A stretch of 64,000 nucleotides of DNA from Microvirga zambiensis WSM3693 (GCF_016735695.1 NZ_JAERQD010000019.1:57628-121627); one strand, 5' to 3'. Numbered from the stretch's first letter, positions 46,768 to 57,137 are shown. Numbers and translations: made by a program. The notes: generated by a model not told the origin, from the letters alone.

Positions 46768-47886
46768 TCACACCCGCATCGGCATCAGAACGTAGAGCGC
46801 GGCGGCGCCTTCGCGGTCCTGGACGATGGTGGGGGAGCCGGGATCGGCGAGCTTGAACAGGGCGGTATCGCCGTCGAGCTGGCTTGCGATGTCGAGAAGG
46901 TAGCGGGCGTTGAAGCCGATATCGATCGGCGCCGCATCGTAATCGACCTCGAGCTCTTCCGTCGCGCTGCCGGAATCCGGGTTGTTGACGGTGAGTGTCA
47001 GGCGCCCGTCGCCCAGCGCGAGCTTCACCGCACGGCCGCGTTCCGACGAGATGGTGGAGACACGGTCCACAGCCTTCGAGAACTCCCCGCGCTCGACCAC
47101 CAGAACCTTGTCGTTCCCGGCGGGAATGACGCGCTGGTAATCGGGGAAGGTGCCGTCGATGAGCTTGGAGGTCAGCACCACGCCGTCGAAGGTCAGCCGC
47201 ACCTTGGCGGAGGACAATTCGATGGTCACGCTCTCGGAGCCGTCCTCCACGAGCTTGACGATCTCGGCCACGGCCTTGCGCGGCACGATCACGCCGGGCA
47301 TGCCTTCCGAGCCGTTCGGCGCCGGGATCTCGACGCGGGCGAGGCGGTGGCCGTCGGTGGCGACGGCGCGCATGACGACGGTGCCGCCCGCATCGATGGT
47401 GTGGAGATAGATGCCGTTGAGGTAGTAGCGCGTCTCTTCCGTCGAGATCGCGAACTGGGTCTTCTCGATCAGGCGCTTGAGATCGGCTGCGGTCAGCGTG
47501 AAGCGGTGCGGCAGATCGCCGGCGGCGAGATCGGGGAAATCGCTCTCCGGCAGCGCCTGCAGCATGAAGCGCGAGCGGCCGGAACGGATCTGCATCTGGC
47601 CCATGTCGGGGCTCATCTCGAGCGAGACCTGCGCGCCTTCCGAGAGTTTGCGCACGATGTCGTAGATCATGTAGGCCGGCACCGTGGTGGAGCCTGCCTC
47701 CGTGATCTCGGCCGGGATCGTCTCTGTCACCTCGATGTCGAGGTCGGTCGCCTTCAGGCGCAGGGAGCCCTCATCCGCCCGCAGAAGGACGTTGGAAAGG
47801 ATCGGGATGGTGTTGCGGCGCTCGACGACGCGGTGCACGTGCCCCAGCGCCTTCAGCAGAGCGGCGCGCTCAACGGTAACTCTCAT
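46768..47886 (-). CDS. dnaN: DNA polymerase III sliding clamp beta subunit
   Basis: 372 residues, normal clamp length. Three repeated clamp domains are visible. Markers are RVTVERAALLKALGHVHRVVERRNTIPILSNVLL at the start, then ALPESDFPDLAAGD, then SKLIDGTFPDYQRVIPAGNDK and the C-terminal ALYVLMPMRV. The dimeric ring tethers DNA polymerase III and other clamp-binding proteins. It follows dnaA on the same strand with a 136-bp gap containing a terminator-like hairpin (47995-48014). Confidence 0.95.
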   Translation of the reverse strand: MRVTVERAALLKALGHVHRVVERRNTIPILSNVLLRADEGSLRLKATDLDIEVTETIPAEITEAGSTTVPAYMIYDIVRKLSEGAQVSLEMSPDMGQMQIRSGRSRFMLQALPESDFPDLAAGDLPHRFTLTAADLKRLIEKTQFAISTEETRYYLNGIYLHTIDAGGTVVMRAVATDGHRLARVEIPAPNGSEGMPGVIVPRKAVAEIVKLVEDGSESVTIELSSAKVRLTFDGVVLTSKLIDGTFPDYQRVIPAGNDKVLVVERGEFSKAVDRVSTISSERGRAVKLALGDGRLTLTVNNPDSGSATEELEVDYDAAPIDIGFNARYLLDIASQLDGDTALFKLADPGSPTIVQDREGAAALYVLMPMRV

Positions 47887-47994
47887 AACCTAGCACCTGG
47901 TTTCGGTGAAATTCTTGGCCGATCCCACGAAGACCGATGTCTCCGAGCGGGATAAGCAGGGCAGCAGATTGGCTTTTGTCGACCGAGAAAGCAA

Positions 47995-48014
47995 GGCCGG
48001 GGCAAACCCCGGCC
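47995..48014 (-). terminator. hairpin after dnaA
   Basis: GGCCGGGG (47995-48002) pairs perfectly with CCCCGGCC (48007-48014) around CAAA. On the minus strand it is followed by TTGCTTTC, a weak T-run, 9 bases past the dnaA stop. It may reduce read-through from dnaA into dnaN. Confidence 0.6.
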
Positions 48015-48022
48015 CGGAAGGC

Positions 48023-49525
48023 TTACTCCTGCAGCATGCGCTTGAGGAGCTCGACCTCGTCGGAGAGGGCGTGGTCTTCCCCCAAGGCCTTCTCGATCTT
48101 GCGCACGGCGTGGAGCACGGTGGTGTGATCCCGCCCGCCGAAGCGGCGGCCGATCTCGGGCAGGGAACGCAAGGTCAGCACCTTGGACAGGTACATGGCG
48201 ATCTGACGCGGACGCACCACGGCCGCGGTGCGACGCTCCGAGAGGATATCGGAGCGGGAGACGTTGTAGCGCGAGGCCACCAGCTTCTGGATGTCCTCGA
48301 TCTTGACCCGCTTGGGCTCGCGGTTGCGCACGAGATCGCGGATCGCGATCTCGGCGGTTTCCAGAGTGATCGCGGAACCGGTGAGCGTCGCATGGGCGAG
48401 CAGGCGGTTCACGGCGCCTTCGAGATCGCGGCCGTTCGCGGTGATCGCGCGGGCCACGTAAGCGATCACGCTCGAGCCGACCTCGAAAGTCGGATGGATC
48501 GTTTTCAGGGCCTCGATGCGCGTGGTGAGGATCGAGGTGCGCAGGGCCTCGTCGAGCGCGCTGACCTCGACCACGAGACCGCCGGCAAGACGCGAGCGCA
48601 CGCGCTCGTCGAGATTTTCGAGATCCGCCGGCGGACGGTCCGCGGCGATCACGATCTGGCGGCCCGCATCGATGAGGGCGTTCAGCGTGTGGCCGAATTC
48701 CTGCTGAATCTGCTTGCCCTGGATGAACTGCACGTCGTCGATGATGAGCAGATCTATGCCGCGCAGGCGCTCCTTGAAGGCAAGCGACGTCTGCGCCTTC
48801 AGAGAGGCGACGAAGCCATACATGAAGCGGTCGGCGGTGAGATAGATCACCCGGCGTCCCTGCGCGCGCACCTCATGGCCGACGGCATGCAGAAGATGCG
48901 TCTTGCCGAGGCCCACTCCCGCATGGAGATAGAGCGGGTTGTAGATAGCCTGACCGTTCTGGGCGTGGGCGACACGGTCGGCGGCGGCATGAGCGAGGGC
49001 GTTGGAACGGCCGACGATGAAACTCTCGAAGGTCAGGCGGGAATCGAGCGGTGCCCCACCGAGATCTCCAGCTTCGCTGCGATCCTCTTGGGACGCTGCC
49101 AGGGAGGGAGCCTTGATCTCGCCGGGCGTCGGCATCGCCATCGAGCTCGCCGATGCCGTGCGGGGCGCTTCGCTGATCCGGCGCTGCGCAGCGGCCGGAT
49201 CGCGTCCGAGCGTGTTGCGCACGCCGATGGAGATGCGCTCTACCTCGCCGGCCTCGGCGCGGTACACCGCCAGCACCCGATCGGCGTAATGGGATTCGAT
49301 CCAGCTCTTCAGGAAGCGGGTGGGAACCGTCAGATAGGCACAGCCCTCGACCACCGAATCCAGCTCCAGGCGGCCGAACCAGCTGGCGAAGATGTCCTCG
49401 CCCAGTTCGGCCCGGAGGCGGCGCTTCACCCGCGCCCACACATCCGATCCCATTTGTTCGCCCGGAGCCTCCTTGCCGTTCTCGCTGGGAGCGGCAAAGG
49501 TGCGGTGATCTTCGCTGCGATACAT
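48023..49525 (-). CDS. dnaA: chromosomal replication initiator DnaA
   Basis: 500 residues from ATG 49525, with GGAGG eight bases ahead. The N-terminal DnaB-interaction domain ([25 protein letters not shown]) precedes a variable linker. The AAA+ domain has Walker A GVGLGKTH and Walker [10 protein letters not shown]. The DNA-binding domain ends with [17 protein letters not shown], the DnaA signature. It binds DnaA boxes at the origin and acts also as transcription regulator. The long 780-bp gap on its upstream side is rich in GANTC and contains a perfect DnaA box. Confidence 0.95.
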   Translation of the reverse strand: MYRSEDHRTFAAPSENGKEAPGEQMGSDVWARVKRRLRAELGEDIFASWFGRLELDSVVEGCAYLTVPTRFLKSWIESHYADRVLAVYRAEAGEVERISIGVRNTLGRDPAAAQRRISEAPRTASASSMAMPTPGEIKAPSLAASQEDRSEAGDLGGAPLDSRLTFESFIVGRSNALAHAAADRVAHAQNGQAIYNPLYLHAGVGLGKTHLLHAVGHEVRAQGRRVIYLTADRFMYGFVASLKAQTSLAFKERLRGIDLLIIDDVQFIQGKQIQQEFGHTLNALIDAGRQIVIAADRPPADLENLDERVRSRLAGGLVVEVSALDEALRTSILTTRIEALKTIHPTFEVGSSVIAYVARAITANGRDLEGAVNRLLAHATLTGSAITLETAEIAIRDLVRNREPKRVKIEDIQKLVASRYNVSRSDILSERRTAAVVRPRQIAMYLSKVLTLRSLPEIGRRFGGRDHTTVLHAVRKIEKALGEDHALSDEVELLKRMLQE

Positions 49526-50201
49526 CAATATTCCTCCACGAGGTCCCGACCCAACAAGGCCGGAAACCCCCACGCATGACCCGTTTTGAACACCAAAGCA
49601 CAGATGGCTCACAGGTTATTCAAAACGTGGCGCCCCCAATTGTACTAAAGATTATATGAATACTTTTAAGTGGAGACGCTCACGGACTGTCGTCTCCTTC
49701 GGCTTCACTCAAGGTCTATCAAGTTTACCTCTCGGTAAAGGGCAGGCCTTCGCTTGCTTCTTGAGAGAGTGAAACAACGGCCGATCCCCCGCTTATGGTG
49801 TTTTAGTTCGATCTTTGAGTGAAGGACTTAACGGCGAGCCGTTGAAGCAGGTTGACCTTACACAGGGTGCGCGACGGCGTGCAATATGGCCGAGTCGAGT
49901 CATGAGCCGCTGCAACCCTCCAATCGGGTTCACAGCCTCGTCCACAGGTTTTGAATCGGGGCTTTAAAGTCCTGACTCTTCAACTGATTCACTGTGTCGC
50001 TGCAGCGCATCGAAAGCTCTGAAAAAAGAGTCTTTCCGCAACCTTGATTCAGGGTCGATTCGGCTCGAATCGACAGGTGATTCTGATGCTTCGCGATGCT
50101 TTGCCTGCTAAGCTCTTGATCGGACTTGATCTTTTATGTGCGGTTTGAATCCGATCTGTGGAGCTTTCACCCTGTCGTTCGGGGATAAAGTCAAGCTCCT
50201 G

Positions 50202-50210
50202 TGTGGATAA
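50202..50210. promoter_or_regulatory. perfect DnaA box TGTGGATAA
   Basis: This is the exact complement of the consensus TTATCCACA. It lies between the GANTC cluster and the rpsT terminator. It is the only perfect box I found in this gap. Confidence 0.65.
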
Positions 50211-50240
50211 AATTCAGCCCCGGATTCCGGCGTCAGTCAC

Positions 50241-50266
50241 GAAAAAACCCGGCCTCTCGGCCGGGT
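50241..50266 (-). terminator. intrinsic terminator of rpsT
   Basis: ACCCGGCC (50247-50254) pairs with GGCCGGGT (50259-50266) around TCTC. On the minus strand a run of six T follows. It lies 39 bases past the rpsT stop codon. Confidence 0.9.
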
Positions 50267-50304
50267 CTGATCGACGATGAAAAGACAGCTCTGGAAGCTG
50301 CTTT

Positions 50305-50571
50305 TTAAGCGCTCAGCGTCTTGATGCGGCTCGCAAGGCGCGAGACCTTCCGCGACGCGGTGTTCTTGTGCACGATGCCCTTCTGGGCGGCGCGCATCAT
50401 CTCCGGCTCGGCGGCGCGCAGGGCGGCCGCAGCCTCGGTCTGGTTGCCGGCAGCGATCGCCTCCTCAACCTTGCGGACGAAGGTCCGCATACGGCTGCGA
50501 CGCGACTTGTTGATCGCGGTGCGCTTCGCGATCTTGCGGGTCATCTTCTTGGCGGACACGGTGTTGGCCAT
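50305..50571 (-). CDS. rpsT: 30S ribosomal protein S20
   Basis: 88 residues, normal S20 length. The sequence [38 protein letters not shown] is the conserved N-terminal basic helix region of S20, followed by [36 protein letters not shown]. It binds 16S rRNA early in small-subunit assembly. Its close position to dnaA is conserved in many alphaproteobacteria. Confidence 0.95.
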   Translation of the reverse strand: MANTVSAKKMTRKIAKRTAINKSRRSRMRTFVRKVEEAIAAGNQTEAAAALRAAEPEMMRAAQKGIVHKNTASRKVSRLASRIKTLSA

Positions 50572-50663
50572 GGCCCATCCTCGTTCTTTTCAAAATCCCG
50601 ATACGCCAAGCCCAAGCCTGTCGAGAGCTTCGGCGCCGATCGGTTGATTGCATGGAAACCGAA

Positions 50664-50686
50664 GAGCCCGCGGGACGCGCGGGCTC
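50664..50686 (-). terminator. hairpin after the TauE/SafE-like gene
   Basis: GAGCCCGCG (50664-50672) pairs with CGCGGGCTC (50678-50686) around GGACG. On the minus strand it is followed by TTCGGTTT. It lies 60 bases past the stop of the upstream minus-strand exporter gene. Confidence 0.55.
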
Positions 50687-50746
50687 ATGTGAGGCGGCTT
50701 ATAGACGCGATACCTTCCAACGTCAACGTCCGCCGGACTTTGCGCG

Positions 50747-51550
50747 TCAAAAAAGCGCCAGCGAGGCCTTTTGAAGGGCCTGGCGCCAGGGATTGGTCGG
50801 ATCCAGAAGGAGCCTGAGCGCCATCAGGCTCGACACCAGAACCAGGAGCGGCCGGATGATCCGGGAGCCCAGCCGCATCGCGAGGTGCGAGCCGATCTGT
50901 GCACCAATCAGCGAGGCTCCCGCCATGACGAGCCCGACGGGCCATACTACCGCGCCGGTCGCCGAATAGAGAAGGAGGCTGCCGAAATTGCTCGCGAAAT
51001 TGACAAGCTTGGTATGGGCGGTCGCCTTCACCACCCCGTAGCCGAGCAGCGTCACGAAGGCGAGCATATAGAAGGAGCCCGCACCGGGTCCGAAGATGCC
51101 GTCGTAGAAGCCGATGGCGACCGGTGCCGTCAGGCCGAAGGCGAGCGCCGTCATCCGGGCATGGGCATCCGCATCCTTCATCTTGCGCGAGAGGGCGAAA
51201 TAGATCGCCATGGCGATGAGGAGCAGCGGGATCAGCATCTCGAGCAAGGAGCGCGGCAGGAACTGGACGCACAGAGCTCCGGCGATGCTGCTCACGAAGG
51301 CCATGAGGGTGAAGCCCCAGGCCTTCTTCCATTCGATCAATCCCTTGCGGCCGAACGTATAGGTGGCCGAGGCTGCTGCCATGGCACCTTGCACCTTGTT
51401 GGTGGCGATCGCCTGTGCCGGGTCGAGCCCTGCAAGAAGCAGAGCCGGAACGGTCAGAAGCCCGCCGCCTCCGGCGATGGAATCCACGAAGCCCGCAAGA
51501 AAGGAGACCGCGGCGAGAGCCGCGATCATGTCGAAGCCGATATCGATCAC
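50747..51550 (-). CDS. TauE/SafE (TSUP) family membrane exporter
   Basis: 267 residues, about eight helices. The pattern AGFVDSIAGGGGLLTVPALLLAGLDPAQAIATNKVQG marks TSUP proteins. A second glycine-rich repeat, GFYDGIFGPGAGSFYMLAFVTLLGYGVVKATAHTK, follows in the C-terminal half, as expected for the duplicated fold. Members export sulfite, sulfoacetate or related sulfur anions. Its stop is followed by the hairpin at 50664-50686. The enoyl-CoA hydratase gene starts just upstream with a 3-base gap, so both probably share a transcript. Confidence 0.8.
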   Translation of the reverse strand: MIDIGFDMIAALAAVSFLAGFVDSIAGGGGLLTVPALLLAGLDPAQAIATNKVQGAMAAASATYTFGRKGLIEWKKAWGFTLMAFVSSIAGALCVQFLPRSLLEMLIPLLLIAMAIYFALSRKMKDADAHARMTALAFGLTAPVAIGFYDGIFGPGAGSFYMLAFVTLLGYGVVKATAHTKLVNFASNFGSLLLYSATGAVVWPVGLVMAGASLIGAQIGSHLAMRLGSRIIRPLLVLVSSLMALRLLLDPTNPWRQALQKASLALF

Positions 51551-51553
51551 TGT

Positions 51554-52327
51554 TTACTGATTCTTGAACTCGGCCGGGCGCTTGCCGACGAAGGCGGCCA
51601 TGCCTTCCTTCTGGTCGGCGGTGGCGAACATGGCGTGGAACAGGCGGCGCTCGAAGCGGATGCCCTCGGCGAGAGAGACTTCGTCGGCGCGGTTGATGGT
51701 CTCCTTGGTCATCATGGCGATCGGCAGCGACATCGAAGCGATGGTCTCGGCCGTCTTCATGACTTCAGTGAGGAGATCGCCAAGCGGCACCACGCGGGCG
51801 ACGAGGCCGGAGCGCTCGGCCTCCTCGGCGCCCATCATGCGCCCGGTCAGGCACATCTCCATGGCCTTGGCCTTGCCGATGAGGCGCGTCAGGCGCTGCG
51901 TGCCGCCCATGCCCGGCATCACGCCGAGCTTGATCTCCGGCTGGCCGAACTTGGCGTTGTCGGCCGCGATAATGAAGTCGCACATCATGGCGAACTCGCA
52001 GCCGCCGCCGAGCGCGAAGCCCGCCACCGCCGCGATCATCGGCTTGCGCCGCCCCGACACCTTCTCCCAGCCGGAGAAGAAATCGGCCATGTAGCTATGG
52101 GGATAGGTGAGCTCGGCCATCTCCTTGATGTCGGCGCCGGCGGCAAAGGCCTTCTCCGAGCCGGTGATGACGATGCAGCCGATATCGGCATCCGCCTCGA
52201 AGGCGTCGAGCGCTTGGTTCACCTCGTTAAGCAGGGCCGTATTGAGGGCGTTCAGGGCCTGGGGCCGGTTGAGGGTGATCAGTCCCACCTTGCCGCGCGT
52301 CTCAACGAGAATCGTCTCAAAAGCCAT
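51554..52327 (-). CDS. enoyl-CoA hydratase
   Basis: 257 residues, typical crotonase length. The two catalytic glutamates are in [11 protein letters not shown] and FGQPEIKLG. The oxyanion hole segment [14 protein letters not shown] and the C-terminal [27 protein letters not shown] also match. It hydrates short-chain enoyl-CoA in fatty-acid oxidation. It lies between mutM and the TSUP gene on the minus strand. The upstream side carries a repeat at 52437-52596. Confidence 0.9.
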   Translation of the reverse strand: MAFETILVETRGKVGLITLNRPQALNALNTALLNEVNQALDAFEADADIGCIVITGSEKAFAAGADIKEMAELTYPHSYMADFFSGWEKVSGRRKPMIAAVAGFALGGGCEFAMMCDFIIAADNAKFGQPEIKLGVMPGMGGTQRLTRLIGKAKAMEMCLTGRMMGAEEAERSGLVARVVPLGDLLTEVMKTAETIASMSLPIAMMTKETINRADEVSLAEGIRFERRLFHAMFATADQKEGMAAFVGKRPAEFKNQ

Positions 52328-52436
52328 GCCCGCGTCTCCTCATCGCTGGATGAGACACCGGTAGGCGAGGGCGGACGATGCGGCAAGAGCAAATCGGGGC
52401 GACGCGTCTGTCGTAAAGGCCGCCTACAAATCTCGA

Positions 52437-52596
52437 CCTCATCCTGAGGAGATCGCGAAGCGATCGTCTCGAAGGAGGATCCAGCGCGCACTGGAGACGC
52501 CCTCGTCCTTCGAGACGCCGCCTCCGGCGGCCCTCAGGATGAGGGCTACGGGGCGGGAAACTCTTCATGAGCCAGCCTCTCAGGATGAGGGCTCAT
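52437..52596. repeat. palindromic repeat of the CCTCATCCTGAGGA...TCAGGATGAGG class
   Basis: The left arm CCTCATCCTGAGGAGATCGCGAAGCGATCGTCTCGAAGGA and right arm TCCTTCGAGACGCCGCCTCCGGCGGCCCTCAGGATGAGG are imperfect complements. A partial third copy of the end (CTCAGGATGAGG) lies at 52580-52591. The sequence is unlike the GTCAT/ATGAC copies and matches the other common intergenic repeat class of Rhizobiales. Confidence 0.7.
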
Positions 52597-52609
52597 GGGT
52601 TGGCCAGTC

Positions 52610-53503
52610 TCAGGCGCGCGAGCGCTTCTGGCAGACTGGGCAATAGAAGGTCGACCGACCCGACTGCACGAGGCGCGTCACCGTGCCAGTGCATTGGGGC
52701 GTCACGCAGGCCTCGCCTTCCCGGTCATAGACCTTGAAGGAATGCTGGAAATAGCCGAGCGATCCGTCGACCTGCGCGTGGTCGCGCAGGGTCGATCCAC
52801 CGGCCTCGACGGCCTCGGCGAGAACGTCCCGGATGATGTCGGCGAGCCTATGCGCTTTCTCCGTCGGCTTGCCGGTCTTCGTCGCGAGCGAGCCTGCCGG
52901 GGCTTCAGGATGCAGCCCGGTGCGAAACAGGGCCTCGCACACATAGATATTGCCGAGCCCTGCGATCAGGCGCTGGTCGAGGAGGGCGGCCTTCAGCGGC
53001 GTGCGCTTGTCCTGGAAGAGCCTGGCGATGGTCTCGCCGGAGAGTTCGTTGCCGAGGGGCTCGATCCCCATGCCGGCGAAATGCTTCGAGGTCTCGATGC
53101 CCGAGCGCGGTATGAGATCCATGAAGCCGAAACGGCGGGCATCGTTGTAGGTGACGGTCGCGCCGTTGGAGAGCTCGAACACCACATGGTCGTGGGCGCC
53201 CAGGCCTCCATGCTCGTAGTGGAACTCGCCCGGTGCGCGGGTTTTCCCTCCTTGCGTCACGAGGAACCTTCCCGACATGCCCAGATGCATGACCAGCACC
53301 TCGCCGGAGGAGAGGTCGGCCAGGAGATACTTGGCTCGGCGGCTCAAGGATTGGACCTCCTGCCCCTCGAGCCTCTGGGCGAACCGCTCCGGAAAGGGAA
53401 AGCGCAGGTCGGGCCGGCGCTGGGCGACCTTGGTGAAGCGGGCGCCGACCATCGCGGGCTCCAGGCCGCGGCGAACGGTCTCGACTTCGGGCAGTTCGGG
53501 CAT
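52610..53503 (-). CDS. mutM: formamidopyrimidine-DNA glycosylase
   Basis: 297 residues from ATG 53503; a TTG directly upstream is ignored. After initiator removal the catalytic proline would lead [15 protein letters not shown], as required. The H2TH motif ([32 protein letters not shown]) and the zinc finger C-x4-C-x16-C-x2-C (EACVTPQC...YCPVCQ) are complete. It removes 8-oxoguanine from DNA and nicks the strand. It is transcribed divergently from ubiE. Confidence 0.95.
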   Translation of the reverse strand: MPELPEVETVRRGLEPAMVGARFTKVAQRRPDLRFPFPERFAQRLEGQEVQSLSRRAKYLLADLSSGEVLVMHLGMSGRFLVTQGGKTRAPGEFHYEHGGLGAHDHVVFELSNGATVTYNDARRFGFMDLIPRSGIETSKHFAGMGIEPLGNELSGETIARLFQDKRTPLKAALLDQRLIAGLGNIYVCEALFRTGLHPEAPAGSLATKTGKPTEKAHRLADIIRDVLAEAVEAGGSTLRDHAQVDGSLGYFQHSFKVYDREGEACVTPQCTGTVTRLVQSGRSTFYCPVCQKRSRA

Positions 53504-53598
53504 CAACCATCTCTCGGGTTCTTGATACCCCTTACATAGCCATCCGGTCCCGCTTCCGCTATGGATCGCGACAACAGGCGACGAGAGGCTTGACGATC

Positions 53599-54348
53599 AT
53601 GACCGACGACAACACCCATTTCGGGTTCCAGTCCGTGCCGCTCGGCGAGAAGCAGGGCAAGGTCAACGAGGTCTTCCGCTCGGTGGCGAGCCGCTACGAC
53701 ATCATGAACGATCTCATGTCGGCCGGCCTCCACCGCCTCTGGAAGGATGCCCTCGTCTCCTCCTTACGCCCGCCGCGCGACCGGCCGTTCCGCCATCTCG
53801 ACGTGGCCGGCGGAACCGGAGACGTGGCCTTCCGGATCCTGGACGAAAGCGGACCGCAGACCCGCGTGACCGTGCTCGACATCAACGGCGAGATGCTCAA
53901 AGTCGGTGCCGAGCGGGCAGGGCACCGGTACGAGGGTCGCATCGATTTCGTCGAGGCCAATGCGGAGGAACTGCCGCTCGAATCCAAGACCTACGATGCC
54001 TATACCATCGCCTTCGGCATCCGGAACGTGCCGCGCATCGATGCGGCTTTGCGCGAGGCGCATCGAGTTCTGAAACCCGGCGGACGCTTCCTCTGCCTCG
54101 AATTCTCGAAGGTCGACGTGCCCGTTCTCGATAAAATCTACGACGCCTATTCCTTCAACGTCATCCCGAAGCTCGGCGGCATGGTGACGGGGGATGCGGA
54201 ATCCTATCAGTATCTGGTGGAATCGATCCGCCGCTTCCCGACGCCGGCAGCCTTCGCGCGCATGATCGAGGAGGCAGGCTTCAAGCGCGTTACGCACCGG
54301 GCGCTGACGGCCGGCGTCGTCGCCATTCATTCGGGCTGGAAGATCTGA
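53599..54348 (+). CDS. ubiE: ubiquinone/menaquinone C-methyltransferase
   Basis: 249 residues from ATG 53599, with GAGG at 53585-53588; TTG 53590 is rejected because the ribosome binding site would be too close. The SAM-binding [15 protein letters not shown] and the family motifs [29 protein letters not shown] and [24 protein letters not shown] are clear. It methylates the benzoquinone ring in ubiquinone biosynthesis. The first gene of the ubiE-ubiB-coaBC-dut-rrf2 operon, it faces mutM across a 95-bp gap. Confidence 0.95.
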   Translation: MTDDNTHFGFQSVPLGEKQGKVNEVFRSVASRYDIMNDLMSAGLHRLWKDALVSSLRPPRDRPFRHLDVAGGTGDVAFRILDESGPQTRVTVLDINGEMLKVGAERAGHRYEGRIDFVEANAEELPLESKTYDAYTIAFGIRNVPRIDAALREAHRVLKPGGRFLCLEFSKVDVPVLDKIYDAYSFNVIPKLGGMVTGDAESYQYLVESIRRFPTPAAFARMIEEAGFKRVTHRALTAGVVAIHSGWKI

Positions 54349-54351
54349 CAC

Positions 54352-55926
54352 GTGATCGGCAGCCTCGTTCATCTTGCCCGCAACCTGCGCGCCGGTTTCG
54401 TCCTGGCGCGTGAAGGCGCGCTTGCCCTCGTCGATCCGAGCGCCCTGCCGCCCTCCGCCCGCTTGGGTCTGCGGATCGCGCGGATCATCGAGCGGCCGCA
54501 GGCCGGCGACGGCGCGGCACGGCTCTCCAAGGCGCTGACGCGGCTCGGGCCCTCTTATGTGAAGTTCGGCCAGTTCCTGGCGACCCGTCCCGACATCGTC
54601 GGCGTGGCGGCCGCCCGCGACCTGGAGCGCCTGCAGGACCGCATGCCGCCCTTCCCACGCGCGGAAGCGGTGCGCATGGTCGAGGCCGCGCTCGGCCGGA
54701 GCGTCGACGAGCTGTTCCTGGAATTCAGCGAGCCGATTGCGGCCGCTTCCATCGCACAGGTTCACCGGGCGCGCATCCATACGCCCGAGGGCGACGAGAT
54801 CCTCGCGGTAAAGGTGGTGCGGCCCGGCGTGCGCGAGGGCTTCGCCCGCGATCTTCAGGCCATGCGCGCGGCCGCCCGTCTGTTCGAGCGCGTGGTGCCC
54901 GATGCGCGCCGCCTCAAGCCGCTCGAGATCGTCGAGGCCCTTGCCCGCTCCGTCGCCGTCGAGATGGACCTGCGACTCGAGGCGGCCGCCGTCTCCGAAC
55001 TGGCGGAGAACACCAAGGACGATCCGGATTTCCGCGTGCCGAAGCCGGAATGGGATCTGACCGCCCGCGACGTGCTCACCACCACCTGGATCGAAGGCAT
55101 CCGCCTCAACGATCTCGCCGGAATCGAGGCCGCCGGCCTCGACCGGGTGGCCTTGGGGCGGACCGTAATCCAGTCCTTCCTGCGCCATGCCATCCGCGAC
55201 GGCTATTTCCACGCCGACATGCATCCGGGCAACCTGTTCGTGGATGCGGAAGGCCGCCTCGTCGCCGTCGATTTCGGCATCATGGGCCGTCTCGGCATGA
55301 AGGAGCGGCGGTTCCTCGCCGAAATTCTGCTCGGCTTCATCCGGCGCGATTACCTGCGCGTGGCGCAGGTGCATTTCGAGGCCGGCTATGTGCCGCCGCA
55401 TCATTCGGTCGAGGATTTCGCCCAGGCCATCCGCGCCATCGGCGAGCCGATCCACGACCGGCGTGCCGACGAGATCTCCATGGCGAAGCTTCTGACGCTT
55501 CTCTTCGAGATCACGGCCCTGTTCGACATGGCGACCCGGATCGAGCTCGTCATGCTTCAGAAGACCATGGTCGTGGTCGAAGGTGTCGCCCGCAACCTTG
55601 ATCCGAAGCTCGACATGTGGACCACCTCCGAGCCCGTGGTGCGCGATTGGATCGAGCGCAATCTCGGGCCCCTCGGCCGCGTCGAGCAGGCCGGTAAAGG
55701 GTTGTGGACGCTCGCCGGCGTCATCGGCGACCTGCCGGAGCTGGCGCTTCGCGCCGAGCGGGTTCTCAACCAGCTCGAAGACGTGACGGCCAAGGGTGTC
55801 GCCCTCGATCAGGACAGCGTCGCCGCCATCGGCCGCGCCGAGGCGCGGGGCAATCGCTGGGGTGTCGCGGCCTTGTGGATTATCGCCGTCTCCCTGATGA
55901 TCATGCTGTTCAGGGGCTTCGCATGA
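54352..55926 (+). CDS. ubiB: UbiB family ubiquinone biosynthesis kinase-like protein
   Basis: 524 residues from GTG 54352, only 3 bases after ubiE. The KxGQ motif is in YVKFGQFLATRPD. The alanine-rich loop is AAASIAQVHRA, and DMHPGNLFVD and DFGIMGR provide the kinase-like catalytic loop and metal site. Two C-terminal hydrophobic helices (AALWIIAVSLMIMLF) anchor it. UbiB/ADCK proteins have ATPase activity and help organise or extract CoQ intermediates. Its TGA overlaps the start of coaBC (ATGA). Confidence 0.95.
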   Translation: MIGSLVHLARNLRAGFVLAREGALALVDPSALPPSARLGLRIARIIERPQAGDGAARLSKALTRLGPSYVKFGQFLATRPDIVGVAAARDLERLQDRMPPFPRAEAVRMVEAALGRSVDELFLEFSEPIAAASIAQVHRARIHTPEGDEILAVKVVRPGVREGFARDLQAMRAAARLFERVVPDARRLKPLEIVEALARSVAVEMDLRLEAAAVSELAENTKDDPDFRVPKPEWDLTARDVLTTTWIEGIRLNDLAGIEAAGLDRVALGRTVIQSFLRHAIRDGYFHADMHPGNLFVDAEGRLVAVDFGIMGRLGMKERRFLAEILLGFIRRDYLRVAQVHFEAGYVPPHHSVEDFAQAIRAIGEPIHDRRADEISMAKLLTLLFEITALFDMATRIELVMLQKTMVVVEGVARNLDPKLDMWTTSEPVVRDWIERNLGPLGRVEQAGKGLWTLAGVIGDLPELALRAERVLNQLEDVTAKGVALDQDSVAAIGRAEARGNRWGVAALWIIAVSLMIMLFRGFA

Positions 55927-57137
55927 CGGCGCTTTCAGGCAAACGCATCCTCCTCGTCATCGGCGGCGGCATCGCGGCCTACAAGTCGCTCGACCTCATC
56001 CGCCGCCTGCGCGAGCGCGGCGCTTCCGTGCGCTGCGTTCTCACCGCCGGCGCACAGCAATTCATCACGCCGCTGGCTGCCTCGGCCTTGACCGGCCAGC
56101 GCTCGCATACCGAGCTTTTCGACCGCGAGGATGAGGCCGATATCGGCCATATCAAGCTCGCCCGCGATGCGGACCTTATCGTCGTCGCACCCGCGACCGC
56201 CAATCTCATGGCGAAGATGGCAGGCGGTCATGCGGACGATCTCGCCTCCACGGTGCTGCTTGCCACGACCCTGCCGATCCTGATCGCGCCCGCCATGAAC
56301 GTGCGCATGTGGCTGCATCCGGCGACGCAGCGTAATCTGAACATGCTTCGGGCTGACGGCGTGCATGTCGTCGGTCCGAACGACGGCGCCATGGCGGAGG
56401 CCGAATTCGGCCCCGGTCGCATGGCCGAACCTCTGGAGATCGCGGCTGCCGTCGAGCGCCTGCTGACTCCGTCGGGGCCGCTCGCCGGCAGGCATGTGAT
56501 CGTGACATCCGGTCCGACGCATGAGCCCATCGATCCAGTGCGCTACATTGCCAACCGCTCCTCCGGCAAGCAGGGCCATGCCATCGCGAAGGCCGCAGCG
56601 GAAGCCGGTGCGCGCGTGACCCTGATCTCCGGTCCGGTGACGCTGCCCGATCCCGCCGGCGTCACGACCGTGCATGTGGAAAGCGCGCGCGACATGCTGG
56701 AGGCTGTCGAGAAGGCCTTGCCGGCCGATATCGGCATCTTCGCCGCCGCCGTTGCCGATTGGCGCGTCACTAACGCGGGCGAGCAGAAGATCAAGAAGAA
56801 GGACGGCGCCTTGCCGAACCTGTCGCTGACGGAGAATCCCGACATCCTCGCCACAATCTCGCATCGCACGCAAAGCCGCCCGCCGCTCATGGTGGGCTTT
56901 GCGGCGGAAACCGAGCACGTGATCGAGCACGCGAAGCAGAAGCTCGCGAGAAAAGGCTGCGATCTCATCGTCGCCAACGACGTCTCGACGGAAGGCGGCG
57001 TCATGGGCGGCGACAGCAATACGGTGCATCTCGTCACCGCCTCGGACGTGGAAACCTGGCCGACCCTGCCGAAGGCCGATGTGGCGAAGAAGCTCGTCGA
57101 ACGCCTCGGTGCATTGGTGGGAGGCAAAGAGCGATGA
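55923..57137 (+). CDS. coaBC: bifunctional phosphopantothenoylcysteine decarboxylase/phosphopantothenate-cysteine ligase
   Basis: 404 residues. The CoaC half has the flavin-binding [23 protein letters not shown] with the catalytic histidine, and PAMNVRMW. The CoaB half begins near [23 protein letters not shown] and includes [20 protein letters not shown]. It makes 4'-phosphopantetheine from 4'-phosphopantothenate for coenzyme A synthesis. It overlaps both neighbours by 4 bases (ATGA at each end). Confidence 0.95.
   Translation: MTALSGKRILLVIGGGIAAYKSLDLIRRLRERGASVRCVLTAGAQQFITPLAASALTGQRSHTELFDREDEADIGHIKLARDADLIVVAPATANLMAKMAGGHADDLASTVLLATTLPILIAPAMNVRMWLHPATQRNLNMLRADGVHVVGPNDGAMAEAEFGPGRMAEPLEIAAAVERLLTPSGPLAGRHVIVTSGPTHEPIDPVRYIANRSSGKQGHAIAKAAAEAGARVTLISGPVTLPDPAGVTTVHVESARDMLEAVEKALPADIGIFAAAVADWRVTNAGEQKIKKKDGALPNLSLTENPDILATISHRTQSRPPLMVGFAAETEHVIEHAKQKLARKGCDLIVANDVSTEGGVMGGDSNTVHLVTASDVETWPTLPKADVAKKLVERLGALVGGKER

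Larger units (their letters stand above)
49526..50304. promoter_or_regulatory. dnaA-rpsT gap: candidate oriC or dnaA control region
   Basis: This 779-bp region separates dnaA from rpsT, both on the minus strand. It holds one perfect DnaA box (TGTGGATAA at 50202-50210) and a near match (TTATTCAAA, 49616-49624). Between 49892 and 50227 there are 12 GANTC sites, where about one would be expected in random sequence. The A+T-rich stretch around 49640-49673 could unwind easily. An rpsT terminator occupies 50241-50266. Whether this is the origin or the dnaA promoter alone cannot be decided from sequence. Confidence 0.55.
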
